Positions 14,310 through 24,424 of a stretch of 64,000 nucleotides of DNA are shown here, one piece after another. The stretch is from Synergistaceae bacterium. GTDB taxonomy: Bacteria > Synergistota > Synergistia > Synergistales > Aminobacteriaceae. The position numbers were made by a program, and so were the translations under genes. The notes under the pieces are model-generated. The model worked only from the letters and a program-made list of their open reading frames with translations. It did no database searches and was not told the origin of the DNA. Where the stretch lies: the NCBI GenBank assembly GCA_018436725.1, contig JAHDKT010000002.1, positions 1 to 64,000 of the forward strand. Reading direction: 5' to 3'. How positions within the stretch are numbered: the first letter of the stretch is position 1; each line of letters opens with the position of its first letter.

Positions 14310-17012
14310 TCACTTCTTCCCCGACATCATGCCGACGAAGACCTTCACTATCTCCGGGTCGAACATCGAGCCCGAATGCCGCTTGATCTCTTCAAGCGCT
14401 TCCTCGTCGCTCATCGAACTGCTCCCGAACGCCCCGGTCAGGGCGTCGTACGTTTCGGCGATCCTGAGAATTCTCGCCTGCCTCGGTATCTCCTCGCCCC
14501 GCACGCCGACCGGATATCCGGAGCCGTCCCAGTTCTCGTGATGGTAGAGGACGGCTTCCGCCAGATCGATCGTCTCGTCGAACAGATTCAGTATTCTGTA
14601 GCCGACGGCGGGGTGCTGCTCAATATTTTGCCGCTCCTCCCTGGCGTACGTGCCGTTTTTGTTGAGCACGGCTTCGTCGACGGCGATCTTGCCGATGTCG
14701 TGAAGCAGCCCCATCTCGCGCAGGCGACGCGTCTCCGGCTCCGGAAGGCGCAGCGCGCGCCCGATGTCCGCGCACATCGCGCCGACGGCGAGCGAGTGCC
14801 TGCGCTCCCGGGGGCTTCTTGAGTAGAGCGTCTCAAGGATGGTGCGCACCATCTCCGCCGCCACGGTCTTCCGGTCGAGCGTCTTTACCTTGTACATGGC
14901 GTCCTCGGCGTCCTTGACGGTGACTTCCAAATTCTCTTCGGGGCGGGTTTTCGCGGCGTACCCCATCGAGATGCTCGCCTTGATCGCGAGAATGCGCTCC
15001 TTCGCGAACTCCTTGCGGATCCTGTCGACGACTTTTTCCGCCACTTCCGGCCCCGTCCGCGGCAGCACGACGGCGAATTCGTCGCCGCCCACTCTGGCCA
15101 CGACGTCGCTCTCCCTGCAAGCCCGCTTCAGTATCTCGGCGGCTTTCTTCAGAAGTTCGTCCCCGGCGGCGTGGCCGAAGATGTCGTTCGTCAGCTTGAG
15201 GCCGTTCACGTCGCCGAAGATGACCGCGACCGGAAGATGTTCCTCCCCGTCCAGAGTTTTCAAGGTTCTCTCGAAATACATTCTGTTGTAGAGACCGGTG
15301 AGCGCGTCGTTATACGTGAGGAAGTCGATGCGGGCTCTGCTCTTCCGGCGCTCCGTATTGTCCATGAAGGCGACCACGGCGCCGACGAGTTCGCCGCCTT
15401 TGTACTGCGGATAGACCGAGTACTCCACTTCGAAACACGTTCCGTCCGCCCGCCAGAAGACCTCGTCGTCGGCGAAGGCGCTCTCTCCCATCGCGAGCAC
15501 CTGGAATATTCTGCACTCGTCCTGCCGGATCGGCCTGCCGTCCCTGTGCGAGTGGTGTATCAGGGCGTGCATGTTCCTGCCGAGCAGCTCCTCCTGGCGG
15601 CCGTACCCCAGCGTCTTGAGGCAGCTCGCGTTGGCGAACGTACACCGCCCCTCCGCGTCGATGCCGTAGATAGCCTCCGCGGTGGAGTCCAGTATCAGGC
15701 GGAGCCGCTCTTCGCTTTCGTTCAGCGCGGCGTTCGTCTGCTCCAGCTTCGCGGTGCGCTCTTTGACCTTCGACTCCAGCGTGCCCACCAGGAGGTGGAT
15801 CTTGTCCGCCATCGCGTTGAAGGAGCGGGCGAGGCTGCCGATCTCGTCGTCGCGCACGAGGACCGCCCGCCGCGAGAGGTCTCCTCCGGCGAATCGTTCC
15901 GTCGCCTCGATCAGCTCTTCGACGGGGCGCATGAAGGCGTTCGCCAGCGCGCGGTAGATCGCGATCGCCGCCAGCACGAGCAGGATGATCAGCCAGAGCG
16001 CCAAGCGCATGCTTTTGAAGACGCCCGAAGTGAAGAGGCTCTCCGGTATGGCGGAGAGGATCAGGAGTTCGAGCCCGTCGAGGCGGTACTCCTGCATGCG
16101 GGCGAAGTATGCGCCTCCTTCGTCCTCCGTTTTCATGCTGCGCCCCCCTGTGCGCAGATACTCCGCGTAGGCCGCCTTGAGGACGGCGCTCTCCGCATCC
16201 TCGGCGGAGAGCCTGCGCACGCTTCCGTCCGGGAGGGCGACGAAGTTCGGCTGCCCGGTGGAGTTGGCGACGAACGCGCCGGAGCGCTTTTCGACGACCG
16301 CGGCGACCCCGTGTTTCAACCGGACCGCCTCCTCCAGAGAGCCGTTGATCTTCGAGAGGGTGACGTGCGCGCTCAGAACGCCCCGCAGTCCGCCGTCGCC
16401 GCCGAGAATCGGGCAGGAGGCGGAGACGGCGAGGTCGGGCATGACGAAGTGCTTGTAGACGGGCGAAAAGAGCGGCCCGTCCGCTCCTCTCGCCGCGATA
16501 TACCAGTTCCGCGTGCGGGGGTCGAACGCCCCCGCATCCAGCACGAACTCCCCGGCGGTCATGTCGTCGGCGACGGAGTAGTACCATGAATTCCCGCCCG
16601 TCTCCGCGCTGTTCCTGAGGATCTCCGGCTCGCCCTCGGGGTTCCATCGCACGGCGTAGTACTCCCCCTCCTCCGTCGCGTAGCCGAAGCTGTAGACGAC
16701 GCCGCTGCCGTGCGCCCGCATCACGGAGACCATGAAGCGCTCGCGCTCGGCGGGGGAGTTCATGTCGACGACGCCCCGCTCCAGCAGTTCGCGGTAGACG
16801 GTGATGATGTGCAGCGGGATATTGAAATGCGCGTTCACCCTGTCGACGATCGCGTCGTTGATCTCCTCGGCCATGCGGGCGGCGCTCTCCTCCGCCGAGG
16901 AGGTCCAGCCGGAAAAGACGATGAAGCCCGCGATGCCGCCCGTGACCAGCATCAGCGTCGCAAAGGCCGCGAGGATAAGATTTTTGATGGAGATGTTTCG
17001 TGTCGGCATCAT
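14310..17012 (-). CDS. membrane sensor with Cache, HAMP, PAS, GGDEF and HD-GYP domains
   Basis: A 900-residue bifunctional cyclic-di-GMP protein. A membrane helix at about 8-30 precedes a periplasmic Cache-type sensor (about 35-330). A second helix (about 335-357), HAMP, coiled coil and a PAS domain (about 437-550) follow. The GGDEF domain has an intact GGDEF motif near residue 642, with an inhibitory RxxD site (RESD) five residues before it. The HD-GYP domain has HDIGK near 770 and DGSGYP near 831. Both synthesis and hydrolysis of c-di-GMP are possible; the balance is probably set by the ligand sensor. The start at 17012 (ATG ATG) was chosen over the longer frame because the membrane anchor begins here and a TTGAAA/TATAAT promoter lies upstream. 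Confidence 0.9.
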   Translation of the reverse strand: MMPTRNISIKNLILAAFATLMLVTGGIAGFIVFSGWTSSAEESAARMAEEINDAIVDRVNAHFNIPLHIITVYRELLERGVVDMNSPAERERFMVSVMRAHGSGVVYSFGYATEEGEYYAVRWNPEGEPEILRNSAETGGNSWYYSVADDMTAGEFVLDAGAFDPRTRNWYIAARGADGPLFSPVYKHFVMPDLAVSASCPILGGDGGLRGVLSAHVTLSKINGSLEEAVRLKHGVAAVVEKRSGAFVANSTGQPNFVALPDGSVRRLSAEDAESAVLKAAYAEYLRTGGRSMKTEDEGGAYFARMQEYRLDGLELLILSAIPESLFTSGVFKSMRLALWLIILLVLAAIAIYRALANAFMRPVEELIEATERFAGGDLSRRAVLVRDDEIGSLARSFNAMADKIHLLVGTLESKVKERTAKLEQTNAALNESEERLRLILDSTAEAIYGIDAEGRCTFANASCLKTLGYGRQEELLGRNMHALIHHSHRDGRPIRQDECRIFQVLAMGESAFADDEVFWRADGTCFEVEYSVYPQYKGGELVGAVVAFMDNTERRKSRARIDFLTYNDALTGLYNRMYFERTLKTLDGEEHLPVAVIFGDVNGLKLTNDIFGHAAGDELLKKAAEILKRACRESDVVARVGGDEFAVVLPRTGPEVAEKVVDRIRKEFAKERILAIKASISMGYAAKTRPEENLEVTVKDAEDAMYKVKTLDRKTVAAEMVRTILETLYSRSPRERRHSLAVGAMCADIGRALRLPEPETRRLREMGLLHDIGKIAVDEAVLNKNGTYAREERQNIEQHPAVGYRILNLFDETIDLAEAVLYHHENWDGSGYPVGVRGEEIPRQARILRIAETYDALTGAFGSSSMSDEEALEEIKRHSGSMFDPEIVKVFVGMMSGKK

Positions 17013-17130
17013 GGTATCGCCCCGCTCTCTCCGCTTGCGGAAGGCCGGAGCCTCCGGCTCTCGAAGTCGCTTCGTTCCGTACGGTTCTCCTGTATTCTCT
17101 CTCCGGAGTAAAAGCATTTGAATCAGTCGT

Positions 17131-17160
17131 ATTATACAGACTACATCCTCCTCGTTTCAA
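17131..17160 (-). promoter_or_regulatory. promoter of the GGDEF/HD-GYP gene
   Basis: Reading leftward: TTGAAA (17160-17155), an 18-base spacer and a perfect TATAAT (17136-17131). The leader is about 110 bases. Confidence 0.65.
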
Positions 17161-17226
17161 CCGCGGAAAAGGCTCTTGACCTTGACACCGTGTGAGGGTG
17201 TATCGTTGCTCCTCGAGGGAGAGCGG

Positions 17227-18546
17227 TTATTCCATCGTGAACGCCTCCGCCAGACGCGGACTGCGACTCAGCCTGTAGGGCATGAGCACTCTCCCCTGAA
17301 CGACGGGGTTGCGGGCGAATTCCCAGTTCCCTTTGGCCAGGTCCACCCCCGCCGCCTTGTAGGCGCGCCAGATGAGTTCGGTACAGTACATGGCCTCCCT
17401 GTTCCCGGTGTCGAACCGGTCGTCGAAGGGGATCTCCAGGGCGCAGAACTCGAAGGCGCGCAGGCTGGCCGCCTCGGCGACGGCCGGGTCGCCCGTGAAG
17501 CGGTACACCCTTGCGAAATCGACGCTTTCGAAGGAGAGGAAGTCCTCCATCGACTGCATCCCCACCCTCCCCAGTTCGGGAGACGCGTGGACGACGTACG
17601 GAAGGCCGCCGACGAGGCGAACGATCCCGGCGTGAGAGTACCCCCGGGGGCTCTTGTCGAAGAGGCGGACGATTTTTGTCCTCCACCCCTTCCCGTTGGC
17701 GAAGACGATATCGCCGTCGCGGAAAAGCTCCGACGAAAATCGGGGCGCTCTGTACGGAATGCGGGGGCGGGACGAAACTGCGGGCGCGTCGTAGCGGTAG
17801 AGAAGGCCCTCGACAGGTTTGGGAGGCGTTCGCGAGGAGAGGCGGAGCGAGTCTTCGTCCACGGAAATCTCGACGAGATTCGGCGGAAGCCCGAATGCGG
17901 CGAAGTCGACGAAAGGCTGGATCTTCAGCAGCTCCTGCTCAACGGCGTCGGTCTGGTCGTCGCCGTTGATGACGATGCGGGGCGTCTTCAGCCGGAGTTG
18001 GCCGCCCTGCCCGATCTCCAGCCCGGCGTCCACCTCGGCGAGGCTCCTGAATCCGGCGCTTCCCATGGTGAAGTTGACGCGGAGGCGGATTCCTCCTGGC
18101 TTCAGGTCGACGGACAGACGGTACTGCTCCGTGGCGTACGGCGCGAGCGCCGCGTTGATATCCTCTTCGAGGAGGACGATTTCGGTGTTCGTCCGCAGCG
18201 CGCCCCTTACGGCGAGGGATTTCGCGTCCCCCAGCCTCCACGACGCAGGGGGCGGCAGCTCCAGAAAGGAGGACTCCAGAGCGAGACGCTCCACGCGGAA
18301 CCCCGTCAACCTCCCTCCGCGCACGACGGCGGAGAGGTTTCGGATATTCCCCGCCTCGTCCGGAGGCTCGTCCATGCGAAGCTCGAGCGATTCGGGGATA
18401 AGCAGAGAGGCCAGGAGCGCGAGAAGTCTTCCGCCGTTGTCCGGGGAGGCGAAACGATCCGCAAGCGAGCATTCCGCGGCTCCATGCGCCGGAACGACGG
18501 CCGAGAGGAATAGAAACACGATGCACGCGATCGCTCTTTTTCGCAC
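17227..18546 (-). CDS. secreted YiiX-like permuted papain-fold protein with an N-terminal lipid-binding-like region
   Basis: A 439-residue protein with a signal peptide at about 1-22 (ACIVFLFLSAVVPAHG). Residues of about 30-240 alternate short strands and amphipathic helices and resemble DUF2993/LmeA-type domains (a weak call). The C-terminal half is a YiiX/YebB-type permuted NlpC/P60-papain fold: GDIVFANG opening, His in YSHAGIV, and the nucleophile-type Cys in MYCTELIWRAY. Such proteins are thought to act on lipids or cell-wall amide bonds. The GTG start at 18546 follows an excellent CAGGAGG site. The pairing of the two parts is unusual. Confidence 0.7.
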   Translation of the reverse strand: MRKRAIACIVFLFLSAVVPAHGAAECSLADRFASPDNGGRLLALLASLLIPESLELRMDEPPDEAGNIRNLSAVVRGGRLTGFRVERLALESSFLELPPPASWRLGDAKSLAVRGALRTNTEIVLLEEDINAALAPYATEQYRLSVDLKPGGIRLRVNFTMGSAGFRSLAEVDAGLEIGQGGQLRLKTPRIVINGDDQTDAVEQELLKIQPFVDFAAFGLPPNLVEISVDEDSLRLSSRTPPKPVEGLLYRYDAPAVSSRPRIPYRAPRFSSELFRDGDIVFANGKGWRTKIVRLFDKSPRGYSHAGIVRLVGGLPYVVHASPELGRVGMQSMEDFLSFESVDFARVYRFTGDPAVAEAASLRAFEFCALEIPFDDRFDTGNREAMYCTELIWRAYKAAGVDLAKGNWEFARNPVVQGRVLMPYRLSRSPRLAEAFTME

Positions 18547-18606
18547 GACGGACCTCCTGCAAGATTCGCGGGCGGGGGCGCCGCGAACGGCATACTCTTC
18601 GGCTCT

Positions 18607-18634
18607 ATGATACGGCTTTCGGCCGCATCGTCAA
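18607..18634 (-). promoter_or_regulatory. promoter of the YiiX-like gene
   Basis: Reading leftward: TTGACG (18634-18629), a 16-base spacer and TATCAT (18612-18607). Confidence 0.55.
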
Positions 18635-18739
18635 TCGCGAAAGCGGCGCGGAAAAGGCGCATCCTCCCGAAAAGAACGGAGGAACGGCGTTCCTCGGGGC
18701 AAGATAGTGCGTAAACCCCGGGCGCGAACGCATACGAAG

Positions 18740-18748
18740 TGATAGAAT
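18740..18748 (+). promoter_or_regulatory. extended -10 promoter of the diguanylate cyclase gene
   Basis: TGA followed by TAGAAT, an extended -10 element, about 72 bases before the start codon. No good -35 is seen. Confidence 0.4.
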
Positions 18749-18819
18749 GGCGGCGCACGTTTTCCATCTGCGGCGTTGCGCGGCGGACACTCATCCGGAC
18801 ACCACGGAGGCGAAGGACA

Positions 18820-19998
18820 ATGCTCGAACAACTCATCGCCGTTCTGGACCTGGCGACGCTCGAAATCGCTCTCGGAGCGACCTCGCTGATCTCCTGCGTA
18901 ACAATTCTGATCGTCTGGAGAATGAACGCCTCCGAAAAGGGCCCGGCCTTCTGGGCGGCTGCGACCTTCATCGGGGGAGCGGGGCTTTTTGCGCACTTTT
19001 TTCTTCTGACCGGGGCGGGCGGCGCCTCCGTCGGGCGGTACGCGCTGCCTTTCCTCGTGGCGAGCTTCCCCATCGCCCTCCTCCTGGCCCTCGAAGGCGC
19101 TCTGCGTTTTCAGGGAGTCGGGAACGAATCCGCACGCGCGCTCCTCCTTCCCGTTCTCGCACTCGCCGTCCTGTGCACTTCCGCGCTCGGCGCGGAGAGC
19201 GCCGCCGCCAGGTATATGCTGAACGACCCGATCATGATCCTCGTCCTGCTTCTCATCGCCTTCTTTTTGATGAAAAGGACGCGCGGGCTGGAGCGGGCAA
19301 TCCACGCGGTACCGTCGTTCTGCTGCGTTTTCCTCGCGGCGACGCTGATGCACCGCTGCGCGAACGCCTTCGCCGGAGGGGTCGGAAACGAGATTCACGC
19401 CTCCTCCAGGCTGGTCTACTTCGCCTTTCTGCTGTGGGCGCCGGGGTGGACATGCGGTCTCTGCATGGCGGTGATGTTCAGAGCGCGACGCTTTATCCTG
19501 AAGATCGCCGATCACGACAGCCTCACCGGCCTTGCCAACAGGAGAAAGTTCGACAGAACCGCCGACCTGCTGCTGGGACGGAAAAGCTCCGTGCGGAAAA
19601 AGTTCGCCCTCGTCCTCATCGACCTCAACGGGCTGAAACAGCTCAACGACCGCTACGGGCACGCGACTGGAGACAGGGCGCTGGTGCTGATGAGCCGCGC
19701 TTTGGAACACACCGTCGGTCCGGAAGATATCGCGGCCCGCTTCGGCGGGGACGAGTTCGTGGTGCTGACGCACGCCGTCAAGGACCGCGAAGAGCTGACG
19801 CGCTTCGAAGAATCGATCCGCAACACGGTCGAGAGGGAGCACGCGCTCGACGACGAGCGCAAACTCCTCCTGCGGATGAGCATGGGAAGCGCGCTCTTTC
19901 CGGAGGACGGGCGCGATGCCGGAGAACTTCTCTATATAGCCGACCAGAAGATGTACCGCGAGAAGCAGAACCGCCGATCTCTCTCCGAAGTGGTGTAG
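18820..19998 (+). CDS. membrane-bound diguanylate cyclase (GGDEF)
   Basis: A 392-residue protein. The first ~225 residues hold six or seven membrane segments of an MASE-like anchor. The GGDEF domain follows, with the intact motif in ARFGGDEFVVL, so cyclic-di-GMP synthesis is expected. The five-residue-upstream inhibitory site is GPED, not RxxD, so product inhibition is probably lost. The ATG at 18820 follows ACGGAGG; the longer frame has no ribosome site. It is a clear paralogue of the gene at 35402-36571 (shared SEKGPAFWAA and YADQ/IADQKMYREKQ-type segments). The next GGDEF gene starts 47 bases downstream. Confidence 0.88.
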   Translation: MLEQLIAVLDLATLEIALGATSLISCVTILIVWRMNASEKGPAFWAAATFIGGAGLFAHFFLLTGAGGASVGRYALPFLVASFPIALLLALEGALRFQGVGNESARALLLPVLALAVLCTSALGAESAAARYMLNDPIMILVLLLIAFFLMKRTRGLERAIHAVPSFCCVFLAATLMHRCANAFAGGVGNEIHASSRLVYFAFLLWAPGWTCGLCMAVMFRARRFILKIADHDSLTGLANRRKFDRTADLLLGRKSSVRKKFALVLIDLNGLKQLNDRYGHATGDRALVLMSRALEHTVGPEDIAARFGGDEFVVLTHAVKDREELTRFEESIRNTVEREHALDDERKLLLRMSMGSALFPEDGRDAGELLYIADQKMYREKQNRRSLSEVV

Positions 19999-20045
19999 CC
20001 GACGGCGCTGGAACGCGCATTCCGAAGATACTAAGGAGGTGCCTC

Positions 20046-21923
20046 ATGCGCTTCGACCGCTCATCCGGATGGAGCTTTCGCGCGCCGCTCGTTCTTATGC
20101 TTCTTCTCGTCCGGCTTTTTCCGCTTGTCCCCGCCGAAGCGAAGAGCCTGCTTCCCCGCGCGGAACAGGGAGTCCTCGACCTGCGCGGAATCGACGAAGC
20201 GTTCGACGAAGTCCGTCCGCTCGGAGGAGAGTGGGAGTTCGTCTACGGGCGGTTCGAGCCCCCCGGCGCGACGCACCGCGGCCTTCCTCTCCGCGGTGCG
20301 GAGTTCGCTCCGCTGCCTTCGACGTGGAAAGGGACGACCTTCAAAGGAGAAACACTCCCGGGAAGCGGCTATGCGACCTATCGCCTGAGAATCCTCCTCG
20401 GGCCGCGCTCCCACGAACGCCTCGCGCTTCTCGTACCCGCGTGGGAGACGGCGTACGCGCTCTACGCCGACGGAACGCTCGTCGCCGAAGAAGGGACGCC
20501 GGGGACAGATCGCGATTCCACAGCTCCGCGCTGGCGACCCGTCGTCGCCGACTTCCCCGTGACCGGCGAAACGCTGGAACTGCTGGCGCACGTCTCCAAC
20601 TTCCACCACGCGAGAGGCGGCCCCGCGATGACGCCGATGCTGGGAACGCCCCGTGCAGTGAGAGAGTTCCGAGAGAAGGGGATCGTCGCGAAGTCCTTCA
20701 CCTTCGGAAGCCTGCTCATGATCGCCCTCTATCACTTCGCGATCTTTCTTCCGAGGCGCGGGGAGCGGAGCGCGCTCTATTTCGCCCTCTTCTGCCTGCT
20801 GATGGCCGCGCGCGCCCTTGTCATCGACGAACAGTGCATTCTTCTGCTCTTCCCCGACATCCCGTGGAACCTTCATGTGCGCCTCGCGTACCTTCCGTTC
20901 ACTCTGGCAGTCCCGTCCTTTACACTCTTCCTCGGATCGCTGTACGGGCATGAGATGCGCCCCGGAGTCTCGGCCGCGTTCAACGCCGTAGCCGCCGCCT
21001 ACACGGCGCTGATCATCTTTACGCCTCCATACCTCTTCACGGCCCTCCTGGCTCCGTTTCAAATCGTCCTCGCTCTCGGAGCGCTCTACTGTCTCGCCGT
21101 CCTCGCTCTCGCCGTCCGCGGAAAAAGGGACGGAGCGCCTCTCTTCCTGGGCGCCTTCGCCGTCTACCTTGCATGCATCGTGAACGACCTCTGCTACCAC
21201 AGGCTCCTCGTCGACACGGCGTACATCGCCCCTTCGGGATTTCTGGTCTTTATCTTCCTGCAGTCGGTCGCCCTCGCGCGCCGCTACTCCGACGCGTTCA
21301 AGAAGATTGAAGCTCTCGACCGGGAGAAGACGACGCTCGAACGGACGGCCGTCACGCTGCGCACGCTCACCCGCATCGATCCGCTCACCGGAATCGCGAA
21401 CCGCCGCAGGTTCGACGAACGGCTCGCGAACGAATGGAGGCGCTCCGCGCGGGAAGAGAGTCCTCTTGCGCTTATCATGATGGATTTGGATTTCTTCAAG
21501 AGATTCAACGACCATTACGGCCATACGGCGGGCGACGACGTGCTCAGGAGATGCGCCGCCGCGCTGCACAACGCGGCGAAACGCCCGGCGGACCTCGTCG
21601 CCCGGTTCGGAGGCGAGGAGTTCGCCGCGCTCCTTCCGAACACCGGACTCGACGGCGCCGTCGCGCTCGCGGAGACGATGCGCGCCGCCGTCGAGGAGCT
21701 GGACATCGACAGGGACGACGGAACGCCCTTCGGCAAGGTCACCATAAGCATGGGCTGCGCCTCGACGACGCCGGATGCGAGAAACGATCCGCTGGAGCTG
21801 GTGAAGATGGCCGACGCCGCGCTCTATATATCGAAAAAACGAGGGAGGAACCGCGTTGAATGCGCGCCGCCGGAAGAGGAGCCGACCGGGCGACGCTCCG
21901 CGGTCCGTTCGTCGCTGCGATAA
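20046..21923 (+). CDS. 7TMR-DISM sensor diguanylate cyclase (GGDEF)
   Basis: A 625-residue protein with a signal peptide at about 1-35. A periplasmic 7TMR-DISM-extracellular-2-like beta domain (LGGEWEFVYGRFEPP) spans about 40-210. Seven membrane helices (about 215-415), a short coiled coil and a C-terminal GGDEF domain follow. The active motif is GGEEF, accepted for active cyclases, with an RPAD inhibitory site five residues before. DISMED2 domains are thought to bind carbohydrates or similar small ligands. The ribosome site AAGGAGGT (20033-20040) is ideal. It probably forms an operon with the preceding cyclase. The large frame running back to 18747 is a chance opening through that gene. Confidence 0.88.
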   Translation: MRFDRSSGWSFRAPLVLMLLLVRLFPLVPAEAKSLLPRAEQGVLDLRGIDEAFDEVRPLGGEWEFVYGRFEPPGATHRGLPLRGAEFAPLPSTWKGTTFKGETLPGSGYATYRLRILLGPRSHERLALLVPAWETAYALYADGTLVAEEGTPGTDRDSTAPRWRPVVADFPVTGETLELLAHVSNFHHARGGPAMTPMLGTPRAVREFREKGIVAKSFTFGSLLMIALYHFAIFLPRRGERSALYFALFCLLMAARALVIDEQCILLLFPDIPWNLHVRLAYLPFTLAVPSFTLFLGSLYGHEMRPGVSAAFNAVAAAYTALIIFTPPYLFTALLAPFQIVLALGALYCLAVLALAVRGKRDGAPLFLGAFAVYLACIVNDLCYHRLLVDTAYIAPSGFLVFIFLQSVALARRYSDAFKKIEALDREKTTLERTAVTLRTLTRIDPLTGIANRRRFDERLANEWRRSAREESPLALIMMDLDFFKRFNDHYGHTAGDDVLRRCAAALHNAAKRPADLVARFGGEEFAALLPNTGLDGAVALAETMRAAVEELDIDRDDGTPFGKVTISMGCASTTPDARNDPLELVKMADAALYISKKRGRNRVECAPPEEEPTGRRSAVRSSLR

Positions 21924-22315
21924 GGTCCGGCGGAGCTATTCCGCGCCTTTGAACGCTCTCCGCCAAAGCAACAAGAAGTATTATTGCATCTTTTATACTT
22001 TTAAATAACACGACAATATAGGGACTTTCGACCAGCGAAAAAGAATCCCTCGCCTCATTGCTAAAATTCATGCGCATGCGTAATATCTTCTTTGGTAAAA
22101 GGTTAAATTTGAGAAATTTTTCAAACCATCGCGACTCTGGAGATCGCCCATCGCTTCTCCCCTCTCTCCAGGAAAGGAATTCAACCTTGGTCCTCGCAAA
22201 CAGGCACGTTTTCGCAAGACGCACTCGGTCGATACAAGTATTTAAAATTTCTATCGCATTTAAACGCGATGTTTCCAAATCTATTTCTATATTATAAGTA
22301 AAGGGGAAGATGGGG
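21924..22315. other. AT-rich intergenic region before the chemoreceptor gene
   Basis: About 390 bases, clearly richer in A and T than the genes. A hairpin (AGGGA...TCCCT with an inner TTTCG...CGAAA) lies at 22020-22050, and a small one (ATCGC...GCGAT) at 22253-22270. I looked for a GEMM-type c-di-GMP riboswitch because of the neighbouring genes and did not find its conserved core. No gene is seen. Confidence 0.45.
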
Positions 22316-24367
22316 ATGACGATTCGGGGGAAGCTTACGGGAATGGCGGCGGTGGTTCTGGCGGTGATCGCCTTGATGGCTGGAATCACTTACTATCGCG
22401 GCGACGCGATGATGCGCGGTCTGGTGAACAACGCCGGAATGGAGGTCGTCGCCAACGCGGCGGCAAATCTCGACGAGAGATTCAACTCCGTAGACGGGAT
22501 GCTCCTCGCCTCGGCGGAGTCGATCCGGCACTCCATGACGCAGCTCGGCGTCTCGGGCGAGGAGGACACGGCGAAGCTGGCGGCGGCGCTCACGAAACGG
22601 GTGCGGAGCGTCGGGATCGGCAGCGTCAAATTCGGACACGAGGCTACGGGCAGGCTCTCCGACGGCACGGGCTGGAAGGCTCCGGCCGATTACGACGCCC
22701 GCGTGCGTCCGTGGTACAAGAGCGCCGTCGCGGCGGGAGAAGGAAAGGTCTTCTTCTCCGAGCCGTTCAGAGATATGATTGCCAACACGCTCGTAATATC
22801 GGTATCCACTCCGATTTACGACGACGCGGGCAAACTTCTCGGCGTCGTCGTCGGCGACATGGACGTCCAAAGCATGAACAAGTACGTGGTCGCGCTGAAC
22901 CTCTTCGGCAAGGGGAACGGAATGCTGCTCCTCAAGAGCGGCATCCCCGTCGCGTACTCCGCGGAGGAGGACGTCCTGAAAACGAACATGCTGCGGGACG
23001 AGAAGATCCCCGAAGCGGTACGCAACATCGCGAAAAAGATGGTCGCCGGAGAGAGAGGCTTCGAGACGTACACGTACCAGGGGGAAGAACGCCAGATATT
23101 CTTCACGCCGACGAAACGGGGGTTCTTCCTGGGAATCCTCTTTCCCGTGTCGGAGATCGCCGCGATGGTGCGCGCTCTCACCACGGTTCTCCTGGGTATC
23201 GCCGCGGCGGCGATCGTCGTCGTCGCCCTCGTCATCTTCCTGATCGTCCGCGGGCTGAACAGAGCGATCGGCTCCATGAAGCGCGCGACCGACAAACTCG
23301 GCGCGGGCGACCTGACCGTCCGCTACGACGACTCGGGAAGCGACGAGATCGCGCGGATTTCTCAAAATCTCAACGCGATGGTTTCTTCCATGCGCGAGGT
23401 CATGACCTCCATACGGAGGGAGTCCGACGAGACCGCGCGCAGGGCGGAGACGCTCGCTTCCCTTTCTGAGGAGACGCTTTCGTCGATGGAGGAGATCGCC
23501 GGATCCATCACCAAAGTGCGGGACATGATGGAGCACTCCTCCTCGGCGCTTCAGGAGACGAACGCATCCATAGAAGAGATCTCGTCGGGAGCGCAGGCGT
23601 CCGCGCAGGCCACCGGAGAAGGCGCCGAAGGCGCGACGAAAGCCTCCGAAGCCGCAAGCGGCTCGGTGAGCGAAGTGAACGAAGTCATCGGAGACATACG
23701 GAAAGCCGAAGGGGAGTCGGACAAGAGCATCGTCCGCATCAAGGAGCTGGCGCAGTCGGTCGACGATATTTCCGGCTTCGTGAGCACCATTACCTCCATA
23801 GCCGATCAGACGAACTTGCTCGCGCTCAACGCCGCCATCGAGGCAGCGCGCGCCGGCGAGGCCGGGAGAGGTTTCGCGGTGGTCGCCGAGGAGGTTCGCA
23901 AGCTCGCCGAAGACTCCGCACGGGCGGCGCAGGAGGTCGACAAACTGATCGGAGGGCTTCAGAAGCGTTCGGAGGAGTCGATCGCGGCGACCGAGACCAC
24001 CGGCAGAATCCTCGACGAGACGATGAAGAAGGCCGCGGCTACTCAGGAACGCCTTAGAGGCGCCGTGGCGGAGATCGGCAAGGTCGCCGAGGCGGTGCAG
24101 AGCATCGCCGCCGTCTCGCAGGAACAGGCGGCGTCAAGCGAGGAGATGACTTCCGCGATCCAGAACGTGACGGAGTCGACGACGGATGTCGTCCATTCCG
24201 TCGGCTCCATCCAAAGCGCTTCGGAAGAAACGGCCAAGGCGGCGGAGGCGATAGCCACGGAAGCGCAGGAAATGGCGGCCACGGCGGAAGCGCTTCAAAA
24301 TCTCGTCGCCCGTTTCGTCCTCCATGCGGGGGATGAAAACGGCGGAGGGCTTGTTCCGATGAAATAA
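22316..24367 (+). CDS. methyl-accepting chemotaxis protein (dCache sensor)
   Basis: A chemoreceptor of about 683 residues. A membrane helix lies at about 8-28, a periplasmic double-Cache domain at about 30-290 with the typical W-Y-x-S-A-V-A and D-M-D-V-Q strands, and a second helix at about 295-318. HAMP follows, then a long cytoplasmic helical hairpin. The tip sequence [20 protein letters not shown], continuing into [13 protein letters not shown], is the CheA/CheW contact region. dCache domains often bind amino acids, which would suit this peptide fermenter (inference). ATG 22316 is 8 bases from AAGGGGA (22301-22307); the alternative ATG at 22310 is too close. No che genes lie in the window. 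Confidence 0.92.
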   Translation: MTIRGKLTGMAAVVLAVIALMAGITYYRGDAMMRGLVNNAGMEVVANAAANLDERFNSVDGMLLASAESIRHSMTQLGVSGEEDTAKLAAALTKRVRSVGIGSVKFGHEATGRLSDGTGWKAPADYDARVRPWYKSAVAAGEGKVFFSEPFRDMIANTLVISVSTPIYDDAGKLLGVVVGDMDVQSMNKYVVALNLFGKGNGMLLLKSGIPVAYSAEEDVLKTNMLRDEKIPEAVRNIAKKMVAGERGFETYTYQGEERQIFFTPTKRGFFLGILFPVSEIAAMVRALTTVLLGIAAAAIVVVALVIFLIVRGLNRAIGSMKRATDKLGAGDLTVRYDDSGSDEIARISQNLNAMVSSMREVMTSIRRESDETARRAETLASLSEETLSSMEEIAGSITKVRDMMEHSSSALQETNASIEEISSGAQASAQATGEGAEGATKASEAASGSVSEVNEVIGDIRKAEGESDKSIVRIKELAQSVDDISGFVSTITSIADQTNLLALNAAIEAARAGEAGRGFAVVAEEVRKLAEDSARAAQEVDKLIGGLQKRSEESIAATETTGRILDETMKKAAATQERLRGAVAEIGKVAEAVQSIAAVSQEQAASSEEMTSAIQNVTESTTDVVHSVGSIQSASEETAKAAEAIATEAQEMAATAEALQNLVARFVLHAGDENGGGLVPMK

Positions 24368-24389
24368 CTTCGACGACGAAGCGTTGTCC

Positions 24390-24420
24390 GCGCGCCGATT
24401 TTTCGCTCGTGGCGCGCTTC
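24390..24420 (+). terminator. possible terminator after the chemoreceptor gene
   Basis: A perfect 7-bp GC stem (24390-24396 with 24411-24417), a 14-base loop and only a short T/C tail. A weak call. Confidence 0.35.
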
Positions 24421-24424
24421 TCGA

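Noticed and set aside
18747..20045. Very long open frame joining to the 7TMR-DISM cyclase (1058 residues)
   Set aside because: This part is Arg/Pro-rich and out of frame with the real cyclase gene at 18820; the true start at 20046 has an ideal ribosome site.
21924..22309. Possible c-di-GMP riboswitch before the chemoreceptor gene
   Set aside because: The conserved GEMM core and tetraloop-receptor pairs are absent; only simple hairpins are seen.
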